From Eremophila alpestris peregrina (lineage: Eukaryota > Chordata > Aves > Passeriformes > Alaudidae): DNA of 64,000 nucleotides. Location: NCBI GenBank assembly GCA_009792885.1, contig WMCF01000065.1, positions 4,095,247 through 4,159,246 of the forward strand, written 5' to 3'. Positions 1 to 10,675 of this stretch are shown piece after piece (position 1 is the stretch's first letter; each line of letters opens with the position of its first letter). The translations under genes and the position numbers were made by a program. Below the pieces are notes generated by a model. The model had not been told where the DNA came from. It worked only from the letters and a program-made list of their open reading frames with translations, and ran no database searches.

Positions 1-148
1 GCACACACAGGTGTGACAGGGCAGGTACACACAGGTGTGACAGGGCAGCACACACAGGTGTGACAGAGCAGGCACACACAGGTGTGACAGGGCAGAAACA
101 CACAGGTGAGAGAGGGCAGGTACACACAGGTGTGACAGCAGACACACA
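1..148. repeat. 24-bp minisatellite, cut by the window edge
   Basis: About six tandem copies of a unit of roughly 24 bases built on CACACAGGTGTGACAGGGCA. The last copies carry substitutions (GTGAGAGAGGG, GACAGCAG) and the array decays by about 148. It begins at base 1, so its true left end and copy number are unknown. Confidence 0.9.
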
Positions 149-627
149 AAGCAAGGTCCTGCAGAGCTTTCAGCTGTGCCAGAGCCAGGCTGTGCTGCCC
201 AGGGGACACGGGGCACCTGTGACAGCCACACAGGGAGCCAGGCTGAGTCCTCACATAGGGCTCCTCACTCCCACCTTTCCCTGCTCGCCTTCTGTGCAGC
301 AAAAAAACCTTCTAATTCTAACCTCAGGTGTGATTATCTCCTTCCAAAAAACTTCTTGGCACTGGCTTTACTCCTAATAGATTCTGCAAGAGCTGCATCA
401 GCACTAGTAGGATTTTTAGGCTAATTACCAGAGGTGTAGATACATTTCATGTCTCCAGAAGGGTGTTAATAATAGCTCTGAGTGATGAGAAACAACACAA
501 AATGCTGCTGCCAGCTCTAAGGAATAGGAGGGAAAAGACAAACCTGGGCAGAACTGTAAAAAGTGCTGCAGGACAATCCAGGGGAGGAGCATTTTCCAGT
601 GGAGGGCAGTGGTATTCTCCTTAGTGC
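149..627. other. unique non-coding stretch
   Basis: Mixed-composition sequence with no recognisable exon, repeat or RNA. Overlapping short open frames on both strands show no family resemblance. Confidence 0.6.
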
Positions 628-745
628 AGGTAGGGAAACTGAGGCACGGAGCTGCCAAAGCTGGCTCAGCCTCCCCTCAGCAGAGCTGGGATACAGATCC
701 TTGCCTAAGGTCCATCACACAGAGTCTCTGAGTGAATGAATGGCC
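628..745 (-). mobile_element. degenerate MIR/CORE-SINE-like remnant
   Basis: Read on the minus strand this resembles the interior of a MIR-type SINE. The plus strand has GGGAAACTGAGGCACGGAG near 632, followed about 45 bases later by CAGAGCTGGGATACAGATCC. These words occur in the same order and at similar spacing in reverse-complemented MIR elements. The segment between them is diverged. CORE-SINEs of this age are known across amniotes, including birds. A chance match cannot be excluded without a profile search. Confidence 0.45.
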
Positions 746-974
746 CCTGACTCCTCCTTTCAGTCAGTTTTTGGTTGCTTGGCAAAAGGAGAGCTTTTCC
801 CACCTCTGCTGTGTTTGGGGGCTGTTTTGGGGTGAGGATCCCCAGAGTCTCAGCTGATCTGTGTCAGCCAGGGGGAATTTTCAGCAAAGTCGGAGGGAGG
901 CAGCCTTGTTCTCCTGGGGCTGGCCTGCTCCCTGGGTACAAACAGATTTCCTTCTCTTTTTCCAGGGGTTATTT
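746..974. other. unique non-coding stretch
   Basis: No repeat or exon recognised between the SINE-like remnant and the CR1 tail. Confidence 0.5.
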
Positions 975-1033
975 TCACAGAAATAACTACAGAATTAACC
1001 AGGTTGGAAAAGACCTTTGAGAACAAGTCCAGC
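975..1033 (-). mobile_element. CR1 LINE 3' tail, short fragment
   Basis: The plus strand reads TCACAGAA..., then CCAGGTTGGAAAAGACCTTT, then AACAAGTCCAGC. This is the reverse complement of the conserved CR1 3' end (an AGGTTGGAAAAGACCTT block next to a CACAGAAT terminus). Only about 60 bases are recognisable, so it is a heavily 5'-truncated, old insertion in minus orientation. Confidence 0.7.
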
Positions 1034-3654
1034 TTCTCTTTCTTCCCTCTGCTCCCTGGTAACTGGTCACTTTGGACCAGGACAGGTTCAGAGGAGTCAT
1101 TCAGGTGAAAAACAGGGACATTTCTGTGGATGGGGTGCCTCTGAATAGCAGAGGCAGTGATGCAGTTGTGTGAGTAAGGAATAGATATCAGAAATTAAAG
1201 TCAGCAGACCAAAATGGATTTCAGCTAATTCTTCAAAGGATCTTGGTGCAAGTTCTCCATTTCCCACCTTGAATTTTCATATGTACTCCTTGGGTATGAA
1301 AAGAGATTTTCCACTGTTTTTTTCCTTTTGAAACAGAGCCAGGCTTGGATTCCAGCTAAACTTGCATTCCTATTTCAGATGAAATTGTAGCATTTAAGTT
1401 TTGACTTTATAATAAACTTTTCTTGCAGAATCACCAATTTGCAATCAGCATTTTCTCTGCCTACAATTTTTTTTTCTAATCAGCTTTGCTTGTAGTCTTT
1501 CTCAACTTTTGAAAATTACTGCTGTTGGAACAGCAAATACACTCATTACTTAGTTACCATCCTCTGTTTGCCCACTCTGAGTATTTCTCCTCTCCCTGCA
1601 GTGTTATCTTGCTGTATCCTATCACATTCACCTCTTCTCCACAACCTCCATTCCTAACAACACCATTTTAAAATATAGAGTTCTATCATTCCTGGTATTA
1701 TATTTTACAGCCAGGTGGATCAACTTTCATGATGGTGACAATTTTTATGTTTCAGTTTGCCTTCGAGGTCAATTTATTTTCAATGATTTCCAAACAAATC
1801 GCTTGGGTTGTTTAAAAACTTGCTCTAGGGAAGTCGTTCTGTGAGGAGTTTCAAAACTTTGGCATCTCTTCAGGAATCAGATTCTCTTTGAAACAAAATT
1901 ACAAGAGCTGTGTTAGAAATAGAAATTCTGAATCTTGTCCAAATCTAATTCTACCTGTGCATGGGAAAAAAAGAAGGAAAAATGAGTGGAATTCTTTTAA
2001 AAAAATTACTTATGAAGGTCAATGCAAAATTGAAGAGGAAAGGAAAAGCAAACTTGTGAGAAATTCTGTAAATATTTTAAGGCAAATTGCAACAACAGAA
2101 GTGAAAGCCTTATCTATTGAACACAATCCAAAAAAAGGGGTCAACAAGGGAGTGTGGGAACAAACTTGTGATCAAAATGTTCAGAGTGTATATAAAATAT
2201 TAGAGAGGAATGTGGAGAAAACAATATAAGGACCAGATAGTGGCTGTGGAAAGCTCTGAGTGATGCCAGAAGCAGTGGAGCAAATGGAAATGCAACCCCC
2301 AGGCCATGGAGGGGAAAAGGACACCACGTTAAATCCTGCAAACCCTGGAGTTAAACAAGAAAAGCAACAGTGGAGGTAAAACTACAGGGGGATAAAATCT
2401 ACATCAAACATAGAACAAGGTGGCAATTGGTGTGTGAGACCATCTAAACACAGCCTGAACTGCTCATGGGCAGAGAAATCCTGGAGTGAAAACCAAAATC
2501 ACTCCATGCTAAAGCTGCAAACTCCCAGCCATAACCAGAGAGTGTTCACAAATAGCCCTCAGGTGAAAATTAATGGGATGTGCAAGGTCACAATCAAACC
2601 AGGCCTTTGGGGAAAGTCCAGACTTTTAGGAAGGCAAGGACAGAGGTGAAAGCTTGGGCAAAGATGGTGAAGTTGTTTTGGCCCACCAGAAACATTTTGG
2701 GCAGATGTGGGAAACAAAAGTGAGAGAATTTATTTGAGGAATGATGGTGTTTTGTGGTTAAAAGGGAGTAGGGGCAGAATCCCCTTCAGTCCCCCTAAAT
2801 CAGGCAGTTTGCTCCAGCCACATCAGGGTAAAGGAGATGTCATGGATTTGGGAATTCTGGCATCAGAAACAACCCAAGGAACAGAAACTGCTCTCTGCAG
2901 AAATGCTGTGATGGGTAAAGGAGCTGTCCTCATCCTCTGAGCTGAGCCTGAGTGGTTCAGACAAACAGAAAAGGCCCAAAGAGCAGCTGAAGTGCCACCA
3001 GTGGATGGTCTGTCCCAGTGGGAAGCCTCTGTGTCCAGCAGGACAGTGGTTTTCCTGTGTCTCTGCTCAGAAAATGGCACTCTGTCATTTCTCAGCTGTC
3101 ACTGCAGCACAGGGAGGGCAGTGACTGCCCTCAGCCTCTGCAAATCCACTGGGGTGGAGGGAAATGGGTCCCTCAGGTGAGGCCTGCAGCTGGGAGGGGA
3201 GCACTCCACTGCTGCCTGTGCCAGCCTCCTGGGACACCCCAGCTCCTTCAGAACACCTGGCATGAGCCAAGCAGGCTGGATAACTCAGGGCATTCAGTGA
3301 TCCTTGCTCTGCCATCAGGGAGTCGGTAACAGGAATTTTATTTGCCCCAGGTGGCAAAGTGAGTTAACAGCAAAGGCTAAAGGAGGCAGTCCTGGGTCTT
3401 GCCCTTACCCAGGCACCAGCTGGAACTTTTCTGCCTCAAACCTTTTAATTGTCCTGAAGGATCTTGATTTCCAGTCTCACATCCCAGCTGGAGGTGCCAC
3501 GAGAGCACTGGTTAAGAGAAGTTTTTAAACAAACTCTCCAGCCTCCTACAGAGGGATGAGGGTGTGGTTGGTGTGTTTGTTCCTGCTGGTCCACTCTGAT
3601 TTTTACCAGGAGGACTGGGGCTATTTGGGCTTCCCAGGCTGGGGACACAGCAGG
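1034..3654. other. AT-rich then mixed unique non-coding stretch
   Basis: The first half (1150-2230) is AT-rich and the second half is mixed. A 113-codon plus-strand frame at 1888-2229 is rich in Lys, Asn and Glu and matches no family I recognise. Its composition simply follows the local A-rich plus strand, so I do not call it a gene. Confidence 0.55.
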
Positions 3655-3965
3655 TGAATAATGTATGGGAAAAAATTAAAAGTACGAAAGTGCTAATTCA
3701 GGTATTGTTGCCAGGATGTCGGGGAGGCTTTAAAATGAAGCATAGTGAAATAAGGAGGTGGAATATGGGAACTTCTTTGTGCTCCCTTTTCCTATCCCGA
3801 GGCTTCCCACTAAGTGATGACTTTGTGTAATTAAAATGAACAAAGTAAGTGGCAGCAATCCATCTTCACAATCACAGCGTTTTCTCCTTCCCTTTGTTGA
3901 AGTGCTTTGTTCATCTCAAATTGGTTAAAAAAAAGTAAAAAAATAAATAATAAAAAATACAGAAA
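3655..3965. promoter_or_regulatory. candidate conserved non-coding element
   Basis: This AT-rich block stands out from its GC-richer flanks. It contains TAATTAAAATG-like homeodomain words, ACAAAG/CTTTGTT words on both strands (SOX or TCF type) and retained CpGs in a low-CpG context (TACGAAAG, TCCCGAGG, CAGCGTTT). It ends in an A-rich run near 3928-3960. Enhancer function is inferred from composition only. Confidence 0.3.
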
Positions 3966-5885
3966 TAGAAGTTGAATGGGTGCCTGCAGGGGCTGTATTT
4001 TTAGCAGCTCATCAGTTTGCAGAGAAGCTCAGAGGTTGCAGATTCTAATTGCCAACCTGGAATGTGGAAAGCAGGACAACCAAAAGAGTGTGTTGTGGAG
4101 AGAGAGCGATGATTTCCAGGCAGGAAAGGAAGAGATAATTGGCACTTTTGCTACATCCAAAATGTGGTGGGACACCGTGTGGTGAGGCCATCTGGCCAGA
4201 GTTTGGGGCAGGAGAGCCTGGTGAAAGGCTCCTGTGGAATCCAACTGCAGGAGGGATGGAGCCTTTTCCCTGGCTGGAGCTGTGTGTGTTTGTGCGGCCG
4301 CCCTGGGGAGGCTGCACTGGGAGAGCTGCAGATGGAGCGTGTCACATCCAACTGAGAGGCTGGCTGGGAGCAGGAAGTGAGCAAGTAGAAAATGACAGAA
4401 CAGATCTCTAACAAGAAGGCAGAACAGAGGGTGATCCCTGAGCACAGATCCAGGAGCCAGGGCTCTAAAGAAGGTGAGGTGGGAGCTGCTACAGCCTTTA
4501 AAGCATTGACTGCATTCAGTTATTCACTTACGCCCAGCAATGCCCATCTACAGCAGATTGCTGTGAGAGGAGCTGATGGACTTGCTCTCTTCCCAGCAGA
4601 ACCAAGATCCCCCTGTGGGATCCCAGAGCCTTGCCCAGCACAGAGGAGGAGGTGCTCAGTCTCTCCTTGCTGACACAGAGCTGGTTGCTGTCCTCCCCCG
4701 TTGTGCTGCACACCCCCAAACAAAATCATGACAAAATTGGCTGTCATGATTTGCAGCTCCGGGTCCTGAAATGGATGTCCTGGAAGTGCTGAGTGTACTG
4801 ACAGCTCAGCTGATGGCTGTGGGATGCAGGAGCTCATGGCTTGGAGTATGGGAGAAGGCTGCCTTGCGTTTGTGCAGTGGAGGAGCTTGGCAGGTTTTTG
4901 GCTTGCTTTCCTGATAGACTATTTTCATCTCCCCTGTCCTACTTCCTTCCACACAGGCCTCATTTCCCCCCAGGGACTATAACTAAACTCTTGTCTGCGA
5001 TTCCAATTGGTTCATCAGCTCTTTGGAGCACTTCCAGGCACATAGCAGAAGAGGATCACATGGGTAGCCCATCTGATGCCATAAAAAATGAGCTGTGTAC
5101 AAACTGGACTGTGCTAAACACGACTTGCTATGGCTGCAGATTTGCTGTCTGGACTTCACAATCTACTTTGTCACAGGCAGATAAATAACACTAAAAAAAT
5201 ACACCTTCCTCTGCATGGAAGACCCAATCCTGACACAAACAAAGCCAGAAATGTCTGCCTGAAAGGGCATAATGGGTAAATGCTAATTTGCTGCCATAAT
5301 GGGTTAGGGGCAGAGAAGTAGGGCAGAGAAATCCAAAAACATGGGTAAAACCATATGTGAGCAGTGCTGCAAGAACAGGACTTGAGGGGGAAATGGAGAC
5401 AAGCAGGGCCATGGCTGATTGCAAATCACATCTGATGTGCAGAGCGCTGAGTGGAGCTGGTAAGGTCATCCTTCCATATGTATGAGCTTGCTCATCTCCT
5501 CACTGGTTACCCCCCAAACTGGATGCTCCAGATCTCCCTTTCCCTGATCCTTGGGTACAAAGGGAGGGCCTTGAGGCAGCTTGCAGAGCTCAGCAGTGTG
5601 GGGGACACTCCTTATCCCTGCGAGGGGACAATGCAGCCCCTCCAGCCCATGCTGAGCACCCTTTTTTCCCCCCAGCAAAGCTGTGGGAGCACAGCCCTGA
5701 CACTGGCCTTTGGGATGCTCCCGACATGGATTAGTCATGCTGCCGTGGCTCGGCTGCCTGCAGGGCTGTCACTTTGTTCTTCTTCAAGGAAGAGCCAGTG
5801 GGCTGAGGAGGCTCCAGTCCCATCTGCCAGCAGAACCCGTAGCAGGGAAAGAGCAGCAGCACAGGGGGGAGGTGCTGGGAGGGGG
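3966..5885. other. unique non-coding stretch
   Basis: Mixed composition. A GCGGCCGC site lies near 4296. Overlapping short frames on both strands at 4029-4445 and 4520-4837 have no recognisable domain. Confidence 0.55.
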
Positions 5886-5975
5886 GAGCAGTGGATTCCC
5901 TCGATAATTAGGATGGCTGCATCATCACTTATGCAAATGGGGGGAAGAAGGAGGCTTTTTTTGCAGCAGGCTCGG
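5886..5975. promoter_or_regulatory. octamer-containing candidate regulatory block
   Basis: A short block carries CGATAATTAGG followed by an exact ATGCAAAT octamer at 5931-5938, the classical POU-factor binding word. The flanking sequence is G-rich. A single exact octamer is weak evidence; the nearby TAATTA-type core raises interest a little. Confidence 0.3.
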
Positions 5976-6750
5976 TGGAGGAGAGAGCAGGAAGATGGAG
6001 CTGTTCTCCATGAAACCAATTACCTGGCCTGAACAAAGGATGTGTAGTCAATCACACACTTTTCTCCTGTCCAGAAAACCAGGAGCCCTTCAGGACAAGC
6101 AATCCCTTGCTGGAGTGTGGCTGCTGTCTTGTGTTGCACACTCGTGCAAACTGTCACAAGGAGCCTTGGGCCAAAGCAAGCAAACTTTATGTCTGGTTAT
6201 TCCTCAATCCCTCCCATCCCTCCCCATGTCACAGGGGTGTGTCTCTGTCCCAGCATTCTGACAGACTCATCATGTCCATCCCTCAACTTCCCCATATGCT
6301 CAGAGGGCTCTGGTTTGGAGGGAATGCAGGGAGTGGAGCTGGGTACAGCCGAACCCTGCTGGAATTCACAGCCTGAGCTGTCCCCAGGCTGCAGAGCAGT
6401 TTCTCTTTCCCCTTCTCTCCTCATGCCTGCAGGAGGTAGCTCTGTCACCCTCAGTGGGAAGAGGGTTGAACAACACTGTCATCCTCCACCACCAACACCC
6501 TCCCGTGTCTGACACCAGCACAGATGTGTTTGTATTCACTGTTTTCCACTTGTGCTCCCTCAGCTTGGCAGGACAGCTGCCTTGGTGCTGCAGAGCAGGA
6601 GTTGAAAGGAAAGCTGCTCCTCAGCCCAGCTGTGGCTGCCCTCTCCCTCCTCACTGCTGGGCTGCCAGGCAATGTGGGAGGAGGATTTTTCAAACTGGAA
6701 ATGTGTGATTCATTGCTTCCTTGCTAGGAATGGGACAGACCTTAAAGAAA
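5976..6750. other. unique non-coding stretch
   Basis: Mixed-composition sequence with many short overlapping frames and no recognisable exon or repeat. Confidence 0.5.
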
Positions 6751-6843
6751 CCTGTGGTGACTCTTGGGGATGTCCTGTGCAGAGCCAGGAGTTGGAGCTG
6801 ATGGTCCTGGTGGGTCCCTTCCAACTGAGGATATTCTATGATA
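6751..6843 (+). mobile_element. CR1 LINE 3' end, 5'-truncated
   Basis: The segment starts at CTGTGGTGACTCTTGGGG, runs through CCAGGAGTTGGAGCTGATGG and GGTGGGTCCCTTCCAACT, and ends with GAGGATATTCTATGATA. This is the typical 3' end of an avian CR1 LINE in sense orientation. Only about 90 bases remain, consistent with the severe 5' truncation usual for CR1. Confidence 0.88.
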
Positions 6844-8424
6844 AGCCAGTGATGGAAGCAGCAGCAGATTGTCACCTTCTGTCCATTCCTGCAGAGGAAC
6901 CTGATGCCAGAGAGACAATGAGGGGATCCTGATAATGCCTTATCCTGCACATCCCAGCCTTACAGCAGGAGCTGATCTTACCTGACACACTGATGTCCAA
7001 GTTTGGGCTGTCAGCAGTGTTTTTATGGGCATGAACAAAGCTGTTCCATCTCCACAATGCAATAAACCTCCAAAGAATAGCACAACCCTGGCTGGTTTGG
7101 GACTGCTGTCTCTGTATGAGTGCAGGGTGTGGTGTTAGGGTTGAACTGCAGGAGATCCACGGCTCTGACTGCTCCCAGTGGAGACAGAGACACCTTTGTG
7201 AGGCTCCAGAGCTCTTCCCTGAGCCTGTGTGAACTATAGGGATGATGGGAAGCTTTGGACTTCAGATGATGCTCAAGGCAGCATTGGGGGCATCTCCAAT
7301 CCATCCAGAAAGTTCCTTTTCTCAGGATGCACCTTGGCTGTGTCCTAACAGAATCACACCACTTCTCTCTGCTTTAGAAGAGCAGGGAGTTCTCCCAGCT
7401 CTGCTTTATTGTCAGTTGAGCAGCCTAATCAAGAAACATTGTCCTGTTTGCAGGCTTGACAGGTTTTAATGCAGGGCAAAGCTAAACAAACAAGTGGAAG
7501 AGGAAGGCACGGCAAAATCAGTGCTGCCAACAAACTAACAGGGGACCTCATCAGGACTCATACATCTCCAGCAATTTCTCACATCTCAGTGGAGTCCCGC
7601 CTGCTGAATGAGGAATATCTCCTCATCCCACACCAATTAAGCCATACCAAGTAACTTTTTTTTTTTATTCCCCCTCTAACACAGATAGGCAGATAGATTA
7701 ATGTTCTCTCAGCCCTCTTCCTTTTGTTGTTGGCAAAGAAGGATCAGCTGTCCTCTTGCTGTTTCCAGAAGTCTGATTGGACTGACATGAGGGCAGGAAA
7801 ACCCTGGGTAATGCTGCACCCACAGCTAAGCTTCCTGTGCCACCAAATAGCACAGCTGAACCAGGAATCCTGGCACTGGGGCAGCCTGAGCTACTCTCAT
7901 CCTTAGGCACAAAGGGAAATGTGTGCCATTTATGGTTCCTGTACCCCAGGCTGGGCTGATTCAGTTGTACTCAGGCAGTGTCAGTCACTGATGGAGGCTT
8001 ATTCCAGTCTCAGGCAAATTCAAGTGTGAGCTGGAAAATGCATCTGAGCAGGAGAAATTCCTCTGGCAACACTCCTGGAGACACCAAAACTTGATGTTTC
8101 TCCTTTAATCTGGTGTAACAAAGGCACATTAAGGCTGGACAGATTCTGCTCACGACAGAATGAGGAATTCATGGGAGGGCCGTGGTTGTAGCAAATGAGT
8201 GTTTGTGGGTTGCTCCCTGCCTCCTGCCCTCCATCCCATCGACAGCAGAATCCCACAAGAGCACTCTGCTGCCTGATGAGAGCAGCTTTTTTGGGGAAGG
8301 CACAGCTGATGGCTGCCTTGCCTTCCACGGCTCGGGAAGGGCCGTTACCCGAAAACACCGCGGAAAAGGTGCGTTTATGTAAACATTAAAAAGTGGAGTC
8401 TGCGGAGTCCGGGGCAATCCGTCT
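6844..8424. other. unique non-coding stretch
   Basis: Mixed composition with one T-run near 7656. Overlapping minus-strand frames at 8020-8417 are unrecognised. CpG content rises towards the right end, leading into the next entry. Confidence 0.5.
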
Positions 8425-8665
8425 TTTAAATCTGGCTTTTTATGGCATTATTATGTGAGACAGCCTCGTAAAAAGCTCTCTGTAGGTGCCATTACCCCGC
8501 GCCGTGGCTGCGGCGGGCGAGGCGGAGGAGCCGCGAGTTTGTGCAGCAGCACAGGTTGGAGTGAGTTATGGGGTGTCAGGGGCCCCGTGTTAACGATCCC
8601 ACAACCCATTCAGCTCCTTTTAGGTTAATCAACTCAGCATTTGTGTCAGGTGTAATGTCTAATTA
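8425..8665. promoter_or_regulatory. CpG-dense islet flanked by AT-rich blocks; candidate regulatory element
   Basis: A core of about 45 bases near 8494-8540 is dense in CpG (CCGCGCCGTGGCTGCGGCGG and onwards). The left flank is AT-rich (TTTTATGGCATTATTATG). The right flank has GTTAACGATCC, GGTTAATCAACTCAG and GTCTAATTAAAG homeodomain-type words. This mix is common in developmental enhancers and some non-coding RNA promoters. No adjacent exon is visible, so a promoter role is not shown. Confidence 0.4.
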
Positions 8666-8929
8666 AAGTGATGGAAGAGGTGCGAGTGCCTCCTGGCAGA
8701 GGAGGGAAATGGCACGAGGAGGCGGCGGCGGTGCCATGTTGGTTTGGGAAAATCAATAAGAGGAGCTCATTTGATCCCAGTGTATCTCTGTGTTTGCCAC
8801 TCGTTTGGAAAAGAGCCAGGCTGGCTGCCCAGGGAGCCTGGAAAAGGGGGGTTTGGAAACAGTGGGGGACAAAAGTGGTGGGAGAAGGAGAGGGGAGTGG
8901 CATGGGTCAGGGATGGGAGACTGGGTCAG

Positions 8930-9176
8930 TGTCCTCACATCTGACAGGAGGAGAGGGGACGGCCTCAAGCTGTGCCAGGGCAGGCTCAGGTTGGACGTCA
9001 GGAGGAATTTCTTCACTGAAAGGATCACCAGGCATTGGATGGAGCTGCCCAGGGAGGTTTGGAGTGTCTGGAGGTGTCCAAGGAAGGCCTGGATGTGGCA
9101 CTGAGTGCTCTGGGCTGGGGACAAGGGTCACACTCAGTGATCCTAGAGGCCTTTTCCAACCTGAATGATTCTCTGA
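8930..9176 (+). mobile_element. CR1 LINE 3' region, 5'-truncated
   Basis: This is the best-preserved plus-strand CR1 here. One frame reads [20 protein letters not shown], matching the familiar C-terminal and 3'-proximal CR1 sequence. It continues through CTGCCCAGGGAGGTTTGGAG and AGGCCTTTTCCAACCTGAAT and ends with GATTCTCTGA. The 5' end is lost, as in most CR1 copies, and no complete reverse transcriptase is present. Confidence 0.92.
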
Positions 9177-10490
9177 GGGCAGCCTGAACCATGGGAGACT
9201 CCGTGGAGATGCACTGATGGGGAAGGAAAGGATGGGCAGGCAAACAGGGAAAGGAAAGGACAAGGAATTCAGAGGGCAGAAAATCAAGACTGTGTGGGTT
9301 GGGAAAAGCAGGTCTTCTGAAGCACATGGAGCACCAACTGGATGGAATGGGGGGAGGAAAAAATATAATCTTGGGCATTTCTGCATTCCCACAAATTCCA
9401 ACTTGGTTATTTAAACTGTCCCTTTTTAACTTCCTATGAGAAGCTAAAAAATGGATGAACTAAGAAGTCTGAAAGCAATTTCACTGTTGGTATTTCTGTT
9501 GAGGGAAGGCGACTTTCAGACAAACTGAAACACTGAATAGAGGTTTGGGAGCTTTTTTTCCCCTCCTTTATTTTCAGTGGTTTGAAAACTTGGGGGTCAG
9601 AGAGAATGACATGGATGCTGTCTTTAGATTTCTTCTCTTAAGGAGTAACTCTATAGGGCATTATAAAAAATAGTTAAATTTCCCTGGAAATAATTTTGTA
9701 ATGTGTTGTAGCCATTTTTCAGGATGTAACAAGTCTTCCAATGCTAGTTGTGCAGCCAGCTGGACAGACATCCATCCAAAGAGCTGTACAAAACTTGTGA
9801 AAGCTGGGGCTAAATCAATAATTTTCCATCCATGCAGTTACACTTCTCTGCAAATATAAACATTTGCTCATTATCACCACACACAGTTTCATCTCCACTA
9901 AATTTTTAATGAAAAGGAATGATAATTTATTCACTGGCGCTTTTTTGAGAAAAATTGTATCTTTGCTTAATGATTTTACTCCTTCTGGTTTTGTTAGAAG
10001 CTTCCTGCTTTCTCTCAGTCTGTGTTGGTTTTCAGGTGCAGGGAAATATCCACCTCAAAAACCAGCTGGTAGAAGAAGCACAGCCAATCCCAGAGCAGAA
10101 GATGAACTCTTCTAGGGGGAAATCTTGGCCCTGCAGGGGCTGAACTTCCTCTGGGCAGGCTCCTCTCCCCATCTTCAATGGATTCAGCTACAACTCTGCA
10201 CTTTCAGGTTTGTTGTTTGACAGAGCTGGGATCAGAAAAGGCCTGGAGGACACTGAAGAAGCAGCACTCAGCTGATTTGTAGCTCAGTTCTCACCTTGCT
10301 TTTCAATGTCCCACACTAAGAATTCAACTTTCTTCCTCCTTTCCCCTACCCCAAGAAAAAGGCCTGTGGTGTTGCTGGGATGACACAGATTTACAAGCTC
10401 TGGAATCTCAGATTGGGCAGGAAATGTTCTGGGATTACCCTGATTTAGGACCTTTAAGTGCACTGTGCAATGACAGCATCTCAACCTGAA
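9177..10490. other. unique non-coding stretch, AT-rich in the middle
   Basis: Between about 9410 and 9970 the sequence is AT-rich with TAAATT and AATAATTTT words. A plus-strand frame at 9864-10115 has no recognisable domain. Confidence 0.5.
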
Positions 10491-10675
10491 AGCTCTTTAA
10501 GGAGAAATTAATTTATGCCTGACAGTGATTAAAAGAGAGAGGAGATGAAAATTAGCAAATCCATCTCTATTGCTGAGATCCCATTATGATTATAAGGAGA
10601 GGGGAAAATCAGCATTATGGGTGTCAGCTGCAATCTGGTGCATTCATTTAGCAGCCCATCCTACCTGGGAATTGT
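10491..10675. promoter_or_regulatory. candidate conserved non-coding element
   Basis: An AT-rich block with GAAATTAATTTATGCC, GTGATTAAAAG, AAAATTAGC and CATTATGATTATAAGG sits between GC-richer flanks. The homeodomain-type words suggest an enhancer; the sequence alone gives no direct support. Confidence 0.25.

Noticed and set aside
1..148. CRISPR-like array of short repeats
   Set aside because: Units are directly adjacent with no spacers, and the sequence is vertebrate; it is a minisatellite.
1888..2229. 113-codon Lys/Asn/Glu-rich frame
   Set aside because: The product mirrors the local A-rich strand, with no recognised domain, promoter or splice context.
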